This document shows positions 1 to 6,845 of a stretch of DNA of 26,905 bases, piece by piece; position 1 is the stretch's first letter, and every line of letters begins with the position of its first letter. This DNA comes from an uncultured Christensenellaceae bacterium (GTDB lineage: Bacteria > Bacillota > Clostridia > Christensenellales > Borkfalkiaceae): assembly GCA_910587625.1 (NCBI GenBank), contig CAJUMW010000015.1, positions 1 to 26,905 on the forward strand. The letters run 5' to 3'. The notes under the pieces were generated by a model. It was not told where the DNA came from. It did not search any database and was given only the letters and a program-made list of their open reading frames with translations. Both the position numbers and the translations under genes were made by a program.

Positions 1-2
1 GT

Positions 3-50
3 AACAAAGTCGAACTTTTCACATTTATGGAAAGTCGGCTTTGTTTTTTT
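3..50 (+). terminator. Intrinsic terminator of a gene left of the window
   Basis: The arms AACAAAG (3-9) and CTTTGTT (39-45) pair, and the stem continues through CG and ACTTT-type pairs with one bulged A. A run of T (44-50) follows. It has the form of a plus-strand rho-independent terminator, so it probably ends a gene that lies outside the window. The next 170 bases hold no gene I can support. Confidence 0.75.
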
Positions 51-216
51 GTGCCGTTAAGTCGTGCAGTTTAAGCTTTACAGCTTTTCTTTATGCGTTA
101 AGATTAAATATCAGCTTTAACTTTTCAATGCTTAAAACCGCTTTAATTACTTGTCAAGACAAGCTCACGCCTAACTGCCATTTCAATTTTAATAAGTATT
201 TATCATAATTAAACTA

Positions 217-245
217 TTGCTAAAAAGGCTTGCGTATGATATACT
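217..245 (+). promoter_or_regulatory. Sigma-A type promoter for the lipoprotein gene at 268
   Basis: TTGCTA (217-222) and TATACT (240-245) are separated by exactly 17 bases. The predicted start of transcription is near 252, giving a leader of about 16 bases that contains the GGGTG ribosome binding site. This is also why a TTG at 217 is not the protein start: it is the -35 box. Confidence 0.6.
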
Positions 246-267
246 AGTCAAAAAAGGGTGTAATGAT

Positions 268-1107
268 ATGAAAAAAACGGTTTTAGCGCTTTTATTATCG
301 GCTATTACTTGTATAGCATTATTTGCGTTTGCTGGCTGTACTGATAAGGCTAATCAAATAAATTCAATAACTGATATTGAATACTATGCGGATATGCAAT
401 CGGGTGGCGATAAAATAGACGTTTCGTTCGAGAACGGAAAAAAGGGCGGCTTTCAGTTTACTATTGAAGATAAAAGCAATATAGACGAAATAGTTAATTT
501 GGTACTTACCGCTAAACTTACTAATTTTGGTAATGAACCGCCTGCACCTGGCAACAACACTTCGTTTACGATACGCCAAGGCGCAAACTCTTACGGAATT
601 TCATTAAACGGAATAAATGTCGATAATAATCGTTATGTTCTTTCTACAAACGACAAACTTAACGAAAAAATAACCGCTATCGCTACTGAGAAAGGGGCGT
701 TTGATACCGAAGTCGGTGTAATTTATAAGGTTATTGAGCTTACGGATATCGAAAGTGTCAGTGAAGAAAAAATTACTGTTGACGATAATACTGCTCTTTT
801 AAATTTATTGAGTTCTGATTTTGCCGATTGTGAGTATTTTTATCTTTTTGATAGCAAAAATTTTGCTGAAAGATATTACACAACAGGCATAACCGAAAAT
901 GAGTTGGCGGCTTATCAATATAAAGCTCACGTTACTACGAGAAAGGGTAAATTGGTGGTAATGTGGCACATATTTCAAAATTATAATTCAACATCTTATT
1001 ATTTGACGCGCCCGTCGTTGAGTGAGAGTAACATCTCATCTTCGACTTATACCGAATTTGCTTTTGGGCTTTGGCATAACTACTATTTGACTATTTATTA
1101 TATTTAA
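268..1107 (+). CDS. Small secreted lipoprotein, function unknown
   Basis: This encodes a 279-residue protein that I do not recognise. It starts with a typical lipoprotein signal peptide: two lysines, a hydrophobic stretch, then the lipobox FAGC with the lipidated cysteine at residue 24. It should therefore be exported and anchored to the outer face of the membrane. The rest is soluble and rich in Asn, Asp and Thr, with no visible catalytic motif. The ATG at 268 was chosen because it follows GGGTG at a sensible distance and starts the signal peptide directly; an upstream in-frame TTG at 217 lies inside the promoter. The gene seems monocistronic, with its own promoter and a structured terminator at 1155-1204. 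Confidence 0.8.
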   Translation: MKKTVLALLLSAITCIALFAFAGCTDKANQINSITDIEYYADMQSGGDKIDVSFENGKKGGFQFTIEDKSNIDEIVNLVLTAKLTNFGNEPPAPGNNTSFTIRQGANSYGISLNGINVDNNRYVLSTNDKLNEKITAIATEKGAFDTEVGVIYKVIELTDIESVSEEKITVDDNTALLNLLSSDFADCEYFYLFDSKNFAERYYTTGITENELAAYQYKAHVTTRKGKLVVMWHIFQNYNSTSYYLTRPSLSESNISSSTYTEFAFGLWHNYYLTIYYI

Positions 1108-1154
1108 CCATTTTATAGGTTCGACTTTCTTGGGTGCAGGGTCACCAACCGGTA

Positions 1155-1204
1155 ACTATCCGAACACCTTTGTTTCAGACAAATGCATTCGGGTAGTTTT
1201 TTTG
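1155..1204 (+). terminator. Two-tier terminator hairpin after the lipoprotein gene
   Basis: The outer stem ACTATCCGAA (1155-1164) pairs with TTCGGGTAGT (1188-1197), ten pairs with one wobble. It encloses a second small hairpin TTTGT (1069+100 = 1169-1173) with ACAAA (1179-1183). Seven T follow. Just upstream, GTTCG (1119-1123) could pair with CGAAC (1161-1165) and compete with the outer stem, and TTG-GTG / CAC-CAA forms another small hairpin at 1130-1148. The sequence from about 1112 therefore looks like a structured RNA, but I could not match it to a known riboswitch class. Confidence 0.7.
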
Positions 1205-1213
1205 TATTTAGAA

Positions 1214-1238
1214 ACCCCCCGAGTTTAGTTCGGGGGGT
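1214..1238 (-). terminator. GC-rich hairpin, possible minus-strand terminator
   Basis: CCCCCCGA (1215-1222) pairs with TCGGGGGG (1230-1237), plus one flanking A-T pair, around a 7-base loop. On the minus strand it is followed by TTTCTAAATA, a weak T tract. It lies downstream of the amidase gene and its decayed neighbour, so it may end that transcription unit. On the plus strand no T run follows. Confidence 0.45.
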
Positions 1239-1292
1239 AAAAAGGCTAATGTGATAGATTAAAAAAATTCATCCGTTATTGTAAAATAAAAT

Positions 1293-1493
1293 TTAGCTTG
1301 CCGTAGCTTTGCTTGCTGTTTTTGTTGTTGCCGGTGCTTCAATTGTAACATCTCTCACTTCTTCGCCTGTTAAAGTATAAGATTTCCAACCAGTGATGCG
1401 ATATTTATCTGGATTAGATAACTTACTGATATATTCATTATCGTTTACATCATTTTATGTTTTTTCGTATGTATAAGTTATTATATCATAAAC
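1293..1493 (-). pseudogene. Decayed 3' end of a surface-repeat protein
   Basis: Read on the minus strand, this stretch is open and protein-like after a TAA at 1455-1457: about 53 residues including RITGWKSYTLTGEEV and a Thr/Ala/Lys-rich tail, ending at a TAA (1293-1295). Upstream of the TAA the same frame reads VYDIITYTYEKT, also protein-like, and it runs straight on from the TGA that ends the amidase gene. No start codon or ribosome binding site precedes it. The pattern (GW-type beta strand, YTYEKT, low-complexity tail) resembles the end of repeat-bearing cell-surface proteins such as InlB-repeat proteins, but that is an impression. I infer a gene remnant with at least one nonsense codon, left after deletion of its 5' part. 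Confidence 0.5.
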
Positions 1494-1979
1494 TCACTCT
1501 TTCCTGACCCCTAAAATATGTAAACCGCGCGCTTGTGCAAAATTATAAGAAGATAAAGGTTTGTTAAACGCGTCATAGGAGTGTGCCGCAACCAATATTT
1601 GTCCTCGTGAAAAGCCTACGACAACGGGAGAGTGGTAAAAATCTCCGGTTGCAGTTCCAAGTTGAACAATATCTCCGACTTCGATTTCGGCAAGCGGAAC
1701 AACTTTTGCAAACGGGCCGACTCCGCTGTTTGTCGTTAAAAAGTTATACAGATATTCAACGCCCGTCCAGGAAGCCGTTCTATCGTTTGCCGAGTTGTAG
1801 AACCAACCCAAAACGGGGGTATAGTTCATAATTTTTGCACCGGCGTAAATACATTGCGATGCAAAGTTAGTGCAATCACCGCCGATTTTACTGAAATCGT
1901 AGAAATTAGGGTTACGTTTAAAAGCCCATTTTTTTGCGTATTCGTAAACTAATTGTCTATCATATTTTAATTCTTCCAT
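1494..1979 (-). CDS. Amidase_6-type cysteine peptidase domain protein
   Basis: This encodes 161 residues that cover essentially one whole domain of the putative amidase family Amidase_6 (NlpC/P60-like papain fold). The signature GGDCTNFASQCIYAGA places the likely catalytic Cys at residue 36; His116 in YHSPVVV is the probable second catalytic residue. Members of this family are thought to cut peptide or amide bonds, often in cell-wall material. There is no signal peptide or wall-binding repeat, so either the protein acts inside the cell, is released by lysis, or is the catalytic stub of a once larger secreted enzyme. No good Shine-Dalgarno sequence precedes the ATG. Directly after its TGA the same frame continues into a decayed surface-protein tail, which suggests a rearrangement at this spot. 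Confidence 0.65.
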   Translation of the reverse strand: MEELKYDRQLVYEYAKKWAFKRNPNFYDFSKIGGDCTNFASQCIYAGAKIMNYTPVLGWFYNSANDRTASWTGVEYLYNFLTTNSGVGPFAKVVPLAEIEVGDIVQLGTATGDFYHSPVVVGFSRGQILVAAHSYDAFNKPLSSYNFAQARGLHILGVRKE

Positions 1980-2070
1980 ACTTTATACTATGTCTTTATC
2001 TTTTATGGCGTGAGTTAAACCAGTAATAAATTAAATTGCTTTAAAATCGTACATTTAAAATAATAGTCGT

Positions 2071-2101
2071 AAGCCCGATAAAATTCGGGCTTATTTTCTT
2101 T
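2071..2101 (+). terminator. Intrinsic terminator hairpin
   Basis: AAGCCCGA (2071-2078) pairs with TCGGGCTT (2085-2092), followed by a T-rich run. It lies in the spacer between the amidase gene, which reads away from it, and the gene at 2186. No plus-strand gene directly precedes it, so it may serve read-through transcripts or insulate the promoter at 2126. Confidence 0.55.
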
Positions 2102-2125
2102 CCATATCCTGTAATATCAAATTAC

Positions 2126-2154
2126 TTGACTATGAATTAAAATACATTTATAAT
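2126..2154 (+). promoter_or_regulatory. Strong sigma-A type promoter for the membrane redox operon
   Basis: TTGACT (2126-2131), a 17-base spacer and a perfect TATAAT (2149-2154). The predicted start is near 2161, and a near-perfect AAGGAGGG ribosome binding site (2173-2180) sits five bases before the ATG at 2186. The two-gene unit 2186-4655 should be well expressed. Confidence 0.8.
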
Positions 2155-2185
2155 ATAATATATAAAATTAAAAAGGAGGGTAGAT

Positions 2186-2989
2186 ATGAAAAATAGAAAA
2201 ATCAGGCTGTATTACGGCGCATTTTTAAGCGTATTTACTGTGATAGTAGGTATCTTATTTATTGTTCAGGTTGTAGGCGTTTATTTGGACGACGCTTTTA
2301 CTCGCGATATGGTTGCCGAACGCCTTTTCCCGATTTCTATACCCTTTTATTTTTGGATAGCGGCAATAATTGCCGGTTATGTTCTTTCCGAAGTGTATCC
2401 TTCTGAAGAGCGTGTTGTAAACAAGGTTTCTGAGCGCGTGACGAGAAATCGACTTGTTTCGCGTATTCCTTCAGGCAGCGGTGACGAGTATTTAAAAGAT
2501 TACAGCGTTGTTGTAAGAGAGCGTAAAAACCGCACCGTAGCCTTTACGGTGTGCGGAATAGTAACGCTTATTTGCGCGGTTTTTTGCGCGGTGTACGTCT
2601 TTAACGGCGCGTACTTTTCGACAAGTCAAGTAAATACTTCCATGCTGAATATGCTTATCAACGTGGGACCTTGGCTTTTAGTCGGGTTTGCAAGTTGTAT
2701 TTTTATGACTTTATACGAAAAGTATAGCCTTAACCGCGAAATCGGCGGCATAAAAACGCTGATGAAAAAGTACAGGGGAAACCCTGTCGTACAGTCTGCA
2801 AAAGTCGTAAATCCCACATGGCTTAAAATTAAAACGGCGCTGGCTTCGAAATATGCCGTTTGGGGAATAAGGGGAGCGGTCTGCGTGTTTGGCGTGACGT
2901 TTGTGCTTCTCGGAATATTTAACAACGGCGTGCGCGACGTGCTTATAAAAGCGATAAATATTTGTATGGAGTGTATAGGTCTGGGTTGA
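2186..2989 (+). CDS. Five-TM membrane protein with C-terminal CxxC, redox-operon partner
   Basis: This 267-residue protein has about five hydrophobic segments (roughly residues 8-30, 50-66, 117-141, 158-176 and 224-246), with charged loops between. It ends in CMECIGLG, placing Cys260 and Cys263 as a CxxC pair just after the last membrane segment. I do not recognise a named family. The next gene starts one base after its stop, so the two are translationally coupled and probably act together. Because the partner is a membrane polyferredoxin-thioredoxin fusion, the terminal CxxC is a plausible electron relay or cluster ligand; that is inference. Start and ribosome binding site are unambiguous. 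Confidence 0.75.
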   Translation: MKNRKIRLYYGAFLSVFTVIVGILFIVQVVGVYLDDAFTRDMVAERLFPISIPFYFWIAAIIAGYVLSEVYPSEERVVNKVSERVTRNRLVSRIPSGSGDEYLKDYSVVVRERKNRTVAFTVCGIVTLICAVFCAVYVFNGAYFSTSQVNTSMLNMLINVGPWLLVGFASCIFMTLYEKYSLNREIGGIKTLMKKYRGNPVVQSAKVVNPTWLKIKTALASKYAVWGIRGAVCVFGVTFVLLGIFNNGVRDVLIKAINICMECIGLG

Positions 2990-2990
2990 T

Positions 2991-4655
2991 ATGAGTACGT
3001 TTTTTTCTAAAATTAAAAATTGGTTTGCGACCCATATGCCGAGCCGACGTCGGCTTATACAGGTCTATGCGGCGCTTTTATACAACGCCAACATAAAGGG
3101 CTTTATAACGGGTAACATATTTACGGGCGGAACAAAGAGCGCATGCGTGCCCGGCTTCAACTGTTATTCCTGCCCGGGTGCAATAGGCGCATGTCCGCTC
3201 GGTTCGCTGCAAAACGCTTTGGCTTCGTCGGACAAGCGCGCGCCGTATTACGTTATCGGAATAATCGCACTTTTCGGAATTATATTTGCAAGAACGATAT
3301 GCGGCTTTCTTTGTCCGGCAGGTTTGGGACAGGAGCTGTTATATAAGATTAAAACACCTAAGTTGAAGAAAAGCCGTACAACAAAAGTGCTTTCTTACTT
3401 CAAATACGTTTTACTTGTTGTTTTGGTTATTGCGGTACCCATTCTGTTGGGCGCAGGTTATCCGACTTTCTGTAAATACATATGCCCCGTCGGCACATTC
3501 GAGGGCGGCGTGTTTCTGCTGTTTAACTCGTCGAACGAACGCTTTTTTGACAATCTCGGCAGCTTATTTACTTGGAAATTTGCGTTGCTGGTCGTTATCA
3601 TTGTACTTTGCATATTCATTTACAGATTTTTTTGCAGGTTTTTGTGCCCGCTCGGTGCGCTCTACGGATTCTTCAACAAGATATCGTTTCTCGGCGTAAC
3701 TTTGGATAAAACCAAATGTACACAATGCGGAATGTGTATAACCACCTGTAAGATGGATATAAGCCACGTTGGCGACCATGAATGTATCAGTTGCGGTGAT
3801 TGTATTTCGGTTTGTCCGACAAACGCAATAAGCTGGAAGGGTTCTAAAATATTCTTACATCCCAACGCGGTTGAGAATATTGCTGAGCCGACAGTGGAAA
3901 CCGACGCAATAAGCTCGCTTTTAAATTCGGGAACCGGCGCAACGGTAAACGAGGTGCAACCCGTAACAACCGCTTCGGAACCGGAGATAAATAAGGAAGA
4001 GAGTATAACTACAGTACCCGAGCTTAAAACGGCAAACTCACCTATGGAAAGAGTAAAACGCCGCAACAGAGCGCTTGAAATAGCGGCTTGGGCGGTTGCT
4101 TCGGTTTTCTTGATATTTGTACTTGTCTACTATAATTTCATTGTACAGCCCCCTGAAATTCGTCCCTACGGCATAGGAGAGAGTCCAAAAGATTTTGTTG
4201 CAAGAACATATGACGGAACGGAGGAGGGCGGAGAGTTCAGACTTTCAGATACTCAGGGAAAAGTAGTTGTAATTAATTTCTGGGCAACTTGGTGCGGACC
4301 TTGCATAGCGGAAATTCCTCACTTCAACGACTTACAGGAAAACTATATGGACGACGTTGTAGTAATAACTTTCCATGAAAGTAATCCCACAGAGGATATT
4401 CAGGCATTTATTGACCAACACGGTAAAGGAGATTCGGCTGCTTCTTGGAGCGAATACTCTATGATATTTGCTCAGGATGAGTTGGATTTGACAGTTGACG
4501 CGCAGGGCGGTGTAAATTCTTTGTACTACGCATTGGGCGGCAAGGGAGATTATCCCATAACGATAGTTCTTGATAAGAGCGGGGCCATAGCCGAGTTTTA
4601 CGGCGGCGCAATGGATTATTCGACTCTTGAAGGACTTGTAAAACCATTGCTTTAA
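2991..4655 (+). CDS. NapH/NosR-like membrane polyferredoxin fused to a TlpA-type thioredoxin domain
   Basis: This encodes 554 residues. The N-terminal half is a membrane 4Fe-4S protein of the NapH/NosR/CcoG type: cysteines at 52, 58, 61 and 68, and three CxxxCP motifs (Cys104/108, 161/165, 215/219) next to membrane helices. A bacterial ferredoxin domain with two CxxCxxCxxxC clusters follows (Cys243-253 and Cys265-275). After a low-complexity linker (about 290-355) comes one more membrane helix (361-383) and then a TlpA/ResA-like thioredoxin domain with active site WCGPC (Cys435, Cys438) and a YPIT cis-proline loop near 521. By topology the ferredoxin part should face the cytosol and the thioredoxin part the outside. 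I infer a machine that carries electrons across the membrane to reduce extracytoplasmic disulfides. Quinone or other acceptors remain possible. Confidence 0.85.
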   Translation: MSTFFSKIKNWFATHMPSRRRLIQVYAALLYNANIKGFITGNIFTGGTKSACVPGFNCYSCPGAIGACPLGSLQNALASSDKRAPYYVIGIIALFGIIFARTICGFLCPAGLGQELLYKIKTPKLKKSRTTKVLSYFKYVLLVVLVIAVPILLGAGYPTFCKYICPVGTFEGGVFLLFNSSNERFFDNLGSLFTWKFALLVVIIVLCIFIYRFFCRFLCPLGALYGFFNKISFLGVTLDKTKCTQCGMCITTCKMDISHVGDHECISCGDCISVCPTNAISWKGSKIFLHPNAVENIAEPTVETDAISSLLNSGTGATVNEVQPVTTASEPEINKEESITTVPELKTANSPMERVKRRNRALEIAAWAVASVFLIFVLVYYNFIVQPPEIRPYGIGESPKDFVARTYDGTEEGGEFRLSDTQGKVVVINFWATWCGPCIAEIPHFNDLQENYMDDVVVITFHESNPTEDIQAFIDQHGKGDSAASWSEYSMIFAQDELDLTVDAQGGVNSLYYALGGKGDYPITIVLDKSGAIAEFYGGAMDYSTLEGLVKPLL

Positions 4656-4667
4656 AATAAAAAATAT

Positions 4668-4697
4668 CCCACCGAACTTTAAGTTCGGTGGGGTTTT
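4668..4697. terminator. Bidirectional terminator between convergent genes
   Basis: CCCACCGAAC (4668-4677) and GTTCGGTGGG (4683-4692) form a perfect 10-pair stem; the whole element is a palindrome. TTTT follows on the plus strand, and AT-rich sequence including a T run follows on the minus strand. It sits between the stop codons of the convergent genes ending at 4655 and 4706 and can serve both. Confidence 0.8.
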
Positions 4698-4705
4698 ACT
4701 TTGAA

Positions 4706-6784
4706 TTACTTTACATAATAACCGCAACCAAGCAACCATGCGAAATCTTTTTTGAATTCAAGATCAGCCAAATCCGCAATATCCCTGCCGCGCATAATCA
4801 TATAGCGTTCAAGGAAAGTTTTAAGTTCTCGGTTAAGGGGCACAACTCCGTCACTGTTTACCATTTTTGCATAGTTTGCAATAAAGTTTGTGTAATTAAC
4901 CATATTGACAGTAAATACGTTGGGATCCAAATATTCGTCGTAGTTTTCGCAAACAGTTAAATAGTTGTTAGAATTTTCGTCTTTATTTTCGTTTGGATTA
5001 GGTCTGCCGCCCCCAATCGATTCAACGGTTGTAAAGGAGTATCCGTAATGCTCTCCTCCGATAGTTACGGGATGCAACTCTTTACTGATAGCTACAACAA
5101 CTTCAACTTCCTTACCGTCGATTTTTGCAACCCATGTTCCGTTTGCCTTTTGGTAAGGTACGACGGAACCGTCTGTCGGCAACCATTCGAAGGTGCCTTC
5201 CTGGTCGGGATATTTATTGCCGGGGTCGTTGCCGTCAATCGTGGATACCGCATTTATTATGGAGTAAGTTTTGTCGGGTGAAGCGTCTCCGATTCTTGTT
5301 ATCGATACTTGTATTTCAACGGGATAATTGATGTTTTTGTCGTTTAACTTCAATAAATAGTAGAATTCTCCGCCTATTTGTGAGTCGCGTATATCCGTCT
5401 CATAGCGGAAGTTTTTACCTTCGCCGCCATTATCGTTGAAAAATCTGTCATAATTAGGATCTTCGGGGTCGGATACAAGCGGTTTGTTTGTAGCCTTTGA
5501 ATATTCCTGAATACTTGTGTCGTACTGAGAGGTGTGCGATTCAATTACATATCTACCGCTTTCAGACGGCATAAAGTAGATAATCGAGGTATTCATATCA
5601 AACATAATCTGTTTTGTTCCGGGGCCGTCGCGCCAACTCATTGAAAGGGGGAAGGGGACAGACTCTGACAAAACAAATTCTATATCGTTTGAAACGGGTT
5701 CGAAGGTAACCAAACCGTCCTTGTCGGTTATTTTATTTGGAATAGTTGTTATAGAGAAATAATACACGGAATTTGCGTCGAGGTCAAGCGGACGGTTGAA
5801 CGTACCGTTTTCTGTGGTAAGCGATAAATCCTCGTGAATGTATGATAGATCTGTTCCGTAAAACTTTACGATATAGTTATTCTTTTCATCGACACTTGCT
5901 CCGGGCCAGACGTGGAAATTATAGCGACCTCTCGTCGTTGTATGAATGGAATAGAATATCTCGTTTCCCTCTACAACGTGTGCGGTAAATCCGTAATATT
6001 TCGCTGAAACCTCAAACGGACTTATAAGGTGACTGTTCAGCCGCTTTATCCATTTGTCTCTGCCTTGTTCGTCAAGTTCGTCTCTTTCGTCGAATTTAAT
6101 GGTATTAACGTCTACAAGCTTGATATTAATCTCTTTTCCGTTCATATCTGTTGAAACGGGTACATAACTTAGGGTATCGGGTAAATCAAGCACTACGTTG
6201 TAAACACCTGCTTTAACGGGGTTGGAAGTGCCTTTGCCCTCGTTATTTGTTGTAAAACTGTCAATAAGTTTCGCGTCCGTTGAATTTTCTACAAGTTTTA
6301 CGGTAATATCGTTTGCGGGCGTGCCGTCGGGCATTAATACGTTAACTTTGTATTCAAGCTGCTTGTATGTTAAGTCTATTCTGTGCTTTGATACTTTGCT
6401 GCTTGTCTTAACGTCGGGCACTACATAGCCGATAGGTAAATTTATTACCGTTATTTTATATTCTCCGGGGATTTTATAATTTATTGTCGCAACGCCGTTT
6501 TCTCTGATAACTCCTTCGTTCGCAGTGTTGAGCTGTTTACCGTTATTGTCCACAAGCACTACGCTTATACGCGTTTTATTGTTGCCCGTATCGCTTCCTT
6601 TAACAAAATTTCCGTCCGGATAGTACAAACTTATCCTGTAACCGTCTTTCGCGGGATCGTCGCTTTCAATAATAGGCGGTTCGGGATTAGGTTCGGGTTG
6701 GCAACCGGTAACGGTAAACAGTATTGCCGCTGCAATCGTGCAAACCGACAGTATAGCTATAATCAATCTTTTTAAAATTTTCAT
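4706..6784 (-). CDS. Large surface lipoprotein with beta-sandwich domains, paralogue of the upstream gene
   Basis: This 692-residue protein begins with a lipoprotein signal peptide and lipobox VTGC (Cys28), so it is exported and lipid-anchored. After a Pro/Asp-rich linker come two or three beta-rich modules (residues about 45-220) that look like prealbumin/SpaA-type folds with ISVVLVDNNGK and VNVLMPDGTPA strands. Later there is a stretch like a bacterial pre-peptidase C-terminal domain (IIYFMPSESGRYVIES). The C-terminus ends in a helix-rich region with DFAWLLGCGYYVK. Start, composition, module order and end resemble the 917-residue neighbour, but the thioredoxin domain is absent. It is the second gene of a minus-strand pair, with AGAGG before the ATG. 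Function unknown; a substrate or docking protein for surface redox chemistry is one possibility. Confidence 0.8.
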   Translation of the reverse strand: MKILKRLIIAILSVCTIAAAILFTVTGCQPEPNPEPPIIESDDPAKDGYRISLYYPDGNFVKGSDTGNNKTRISVVLVDNNGKQLNTANEGVIRENGVATINYKIPGEYKITVINLPIGYVVPDVKTSSKVSKHRIDLTYKQLEYKVNVLMPDGTPANDITVKLVENSTDAKLIDSFTTNNEGKGTSNPVKAGVYNVVLDLPDTLSYVPVSTDMNGKEINIKLVDVNTIKFDERDELDEQGRDKWIKRLNSHLISPFEVSAKYYGFTAHVVEGNEIFYSIHTTTRGRYNFHVWPGASVDEKNNYIVKFYGTDLSYIHEDLSLTTENGTFNRPLDLDANSVYYFSITTIPNKITDKDGLVTFEPVSNDIEFVLSESVPFPLSMSWRDGPGTKQIMFDMNTSIIYFMPSESGRYVIESHTSQYDTSIQEYSKATNKPLVSDPEDPNYDRFFNDNGGEGKNFRYETDIRDSQIGGEFYYLLKLNDKNINYPVEIQVSITRIGDASPDKTYSIINAVSTIDGNDPGNKYPDQEGTFEWLPTDGSVVPYQKANGTWVAKIDGKEVEVVVAISKELHPVTIGGEHYGYSFTTVESIGGGRPNPNENKDENSNNYLTVCENYDEYLDPNVFTVNMVNYTNFIANYAKMVNSDGVVPLNRELKTFLERYMIMRGRDIADLADLEFKKDFAWLLGCGYYVK

Positions 6785-6807
6785 TTTAACCTCTCTTTAT
6801 AAAATAT

Positions 6808-6835
6808 CCCTCCCCCCAAATAAACGGGAGGAGGG
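6808..6835 (-). terminator. Intergenic hairpin between the two lipoprotein genes (leaky terminator or stabiliser)
   Basis: In minus-strand RNA, CCCUCCUCCC pairs with GGGGGGAGGG over ten pairs with a single G-U; on the plus strand the same position would be a C-A mismatch, so the structure favours the minus-strand transcript. AUAUUUUAU follows. It lies between the stop of the 917-residue protein and the ribosome binding site of the 692-residue protein and probably sets their relative expression. Confidence 0.55.
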
Positions 6836-6845
6836 GGAATCCTTA

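Noticed and set aside
150..163. CTTGTC-AA-GACAAG palindrome as an operator
   Set aside because: It is short, more than 50 bases upstream of the promoter and single-copy, so there is no support beyond chance.
217..267. TTG start at 217 extending the first lipoprotein by 17 residues
   Set aside because: The TTG is the -35 box of a good promoter, the extension is not signal-peptide like, and the ATG at 268 has a ribosome binding site.
1112..1204. c-di-GMP (GEMM-I) riboswitch
   Set aside because: A GGGTGCAGGGTCACC stretch recalls one GEMM arm, but the GACGCAAAGC-type core is missing and no gene follows.
1494..1496. TGA of the amidase gene as a recoded codon or read-through site
   Set aside because: The downstream frame soon meets a TAA as well, the amidase domain is already complete, and no selenocysteine-type element is visible, so decay is simpler.
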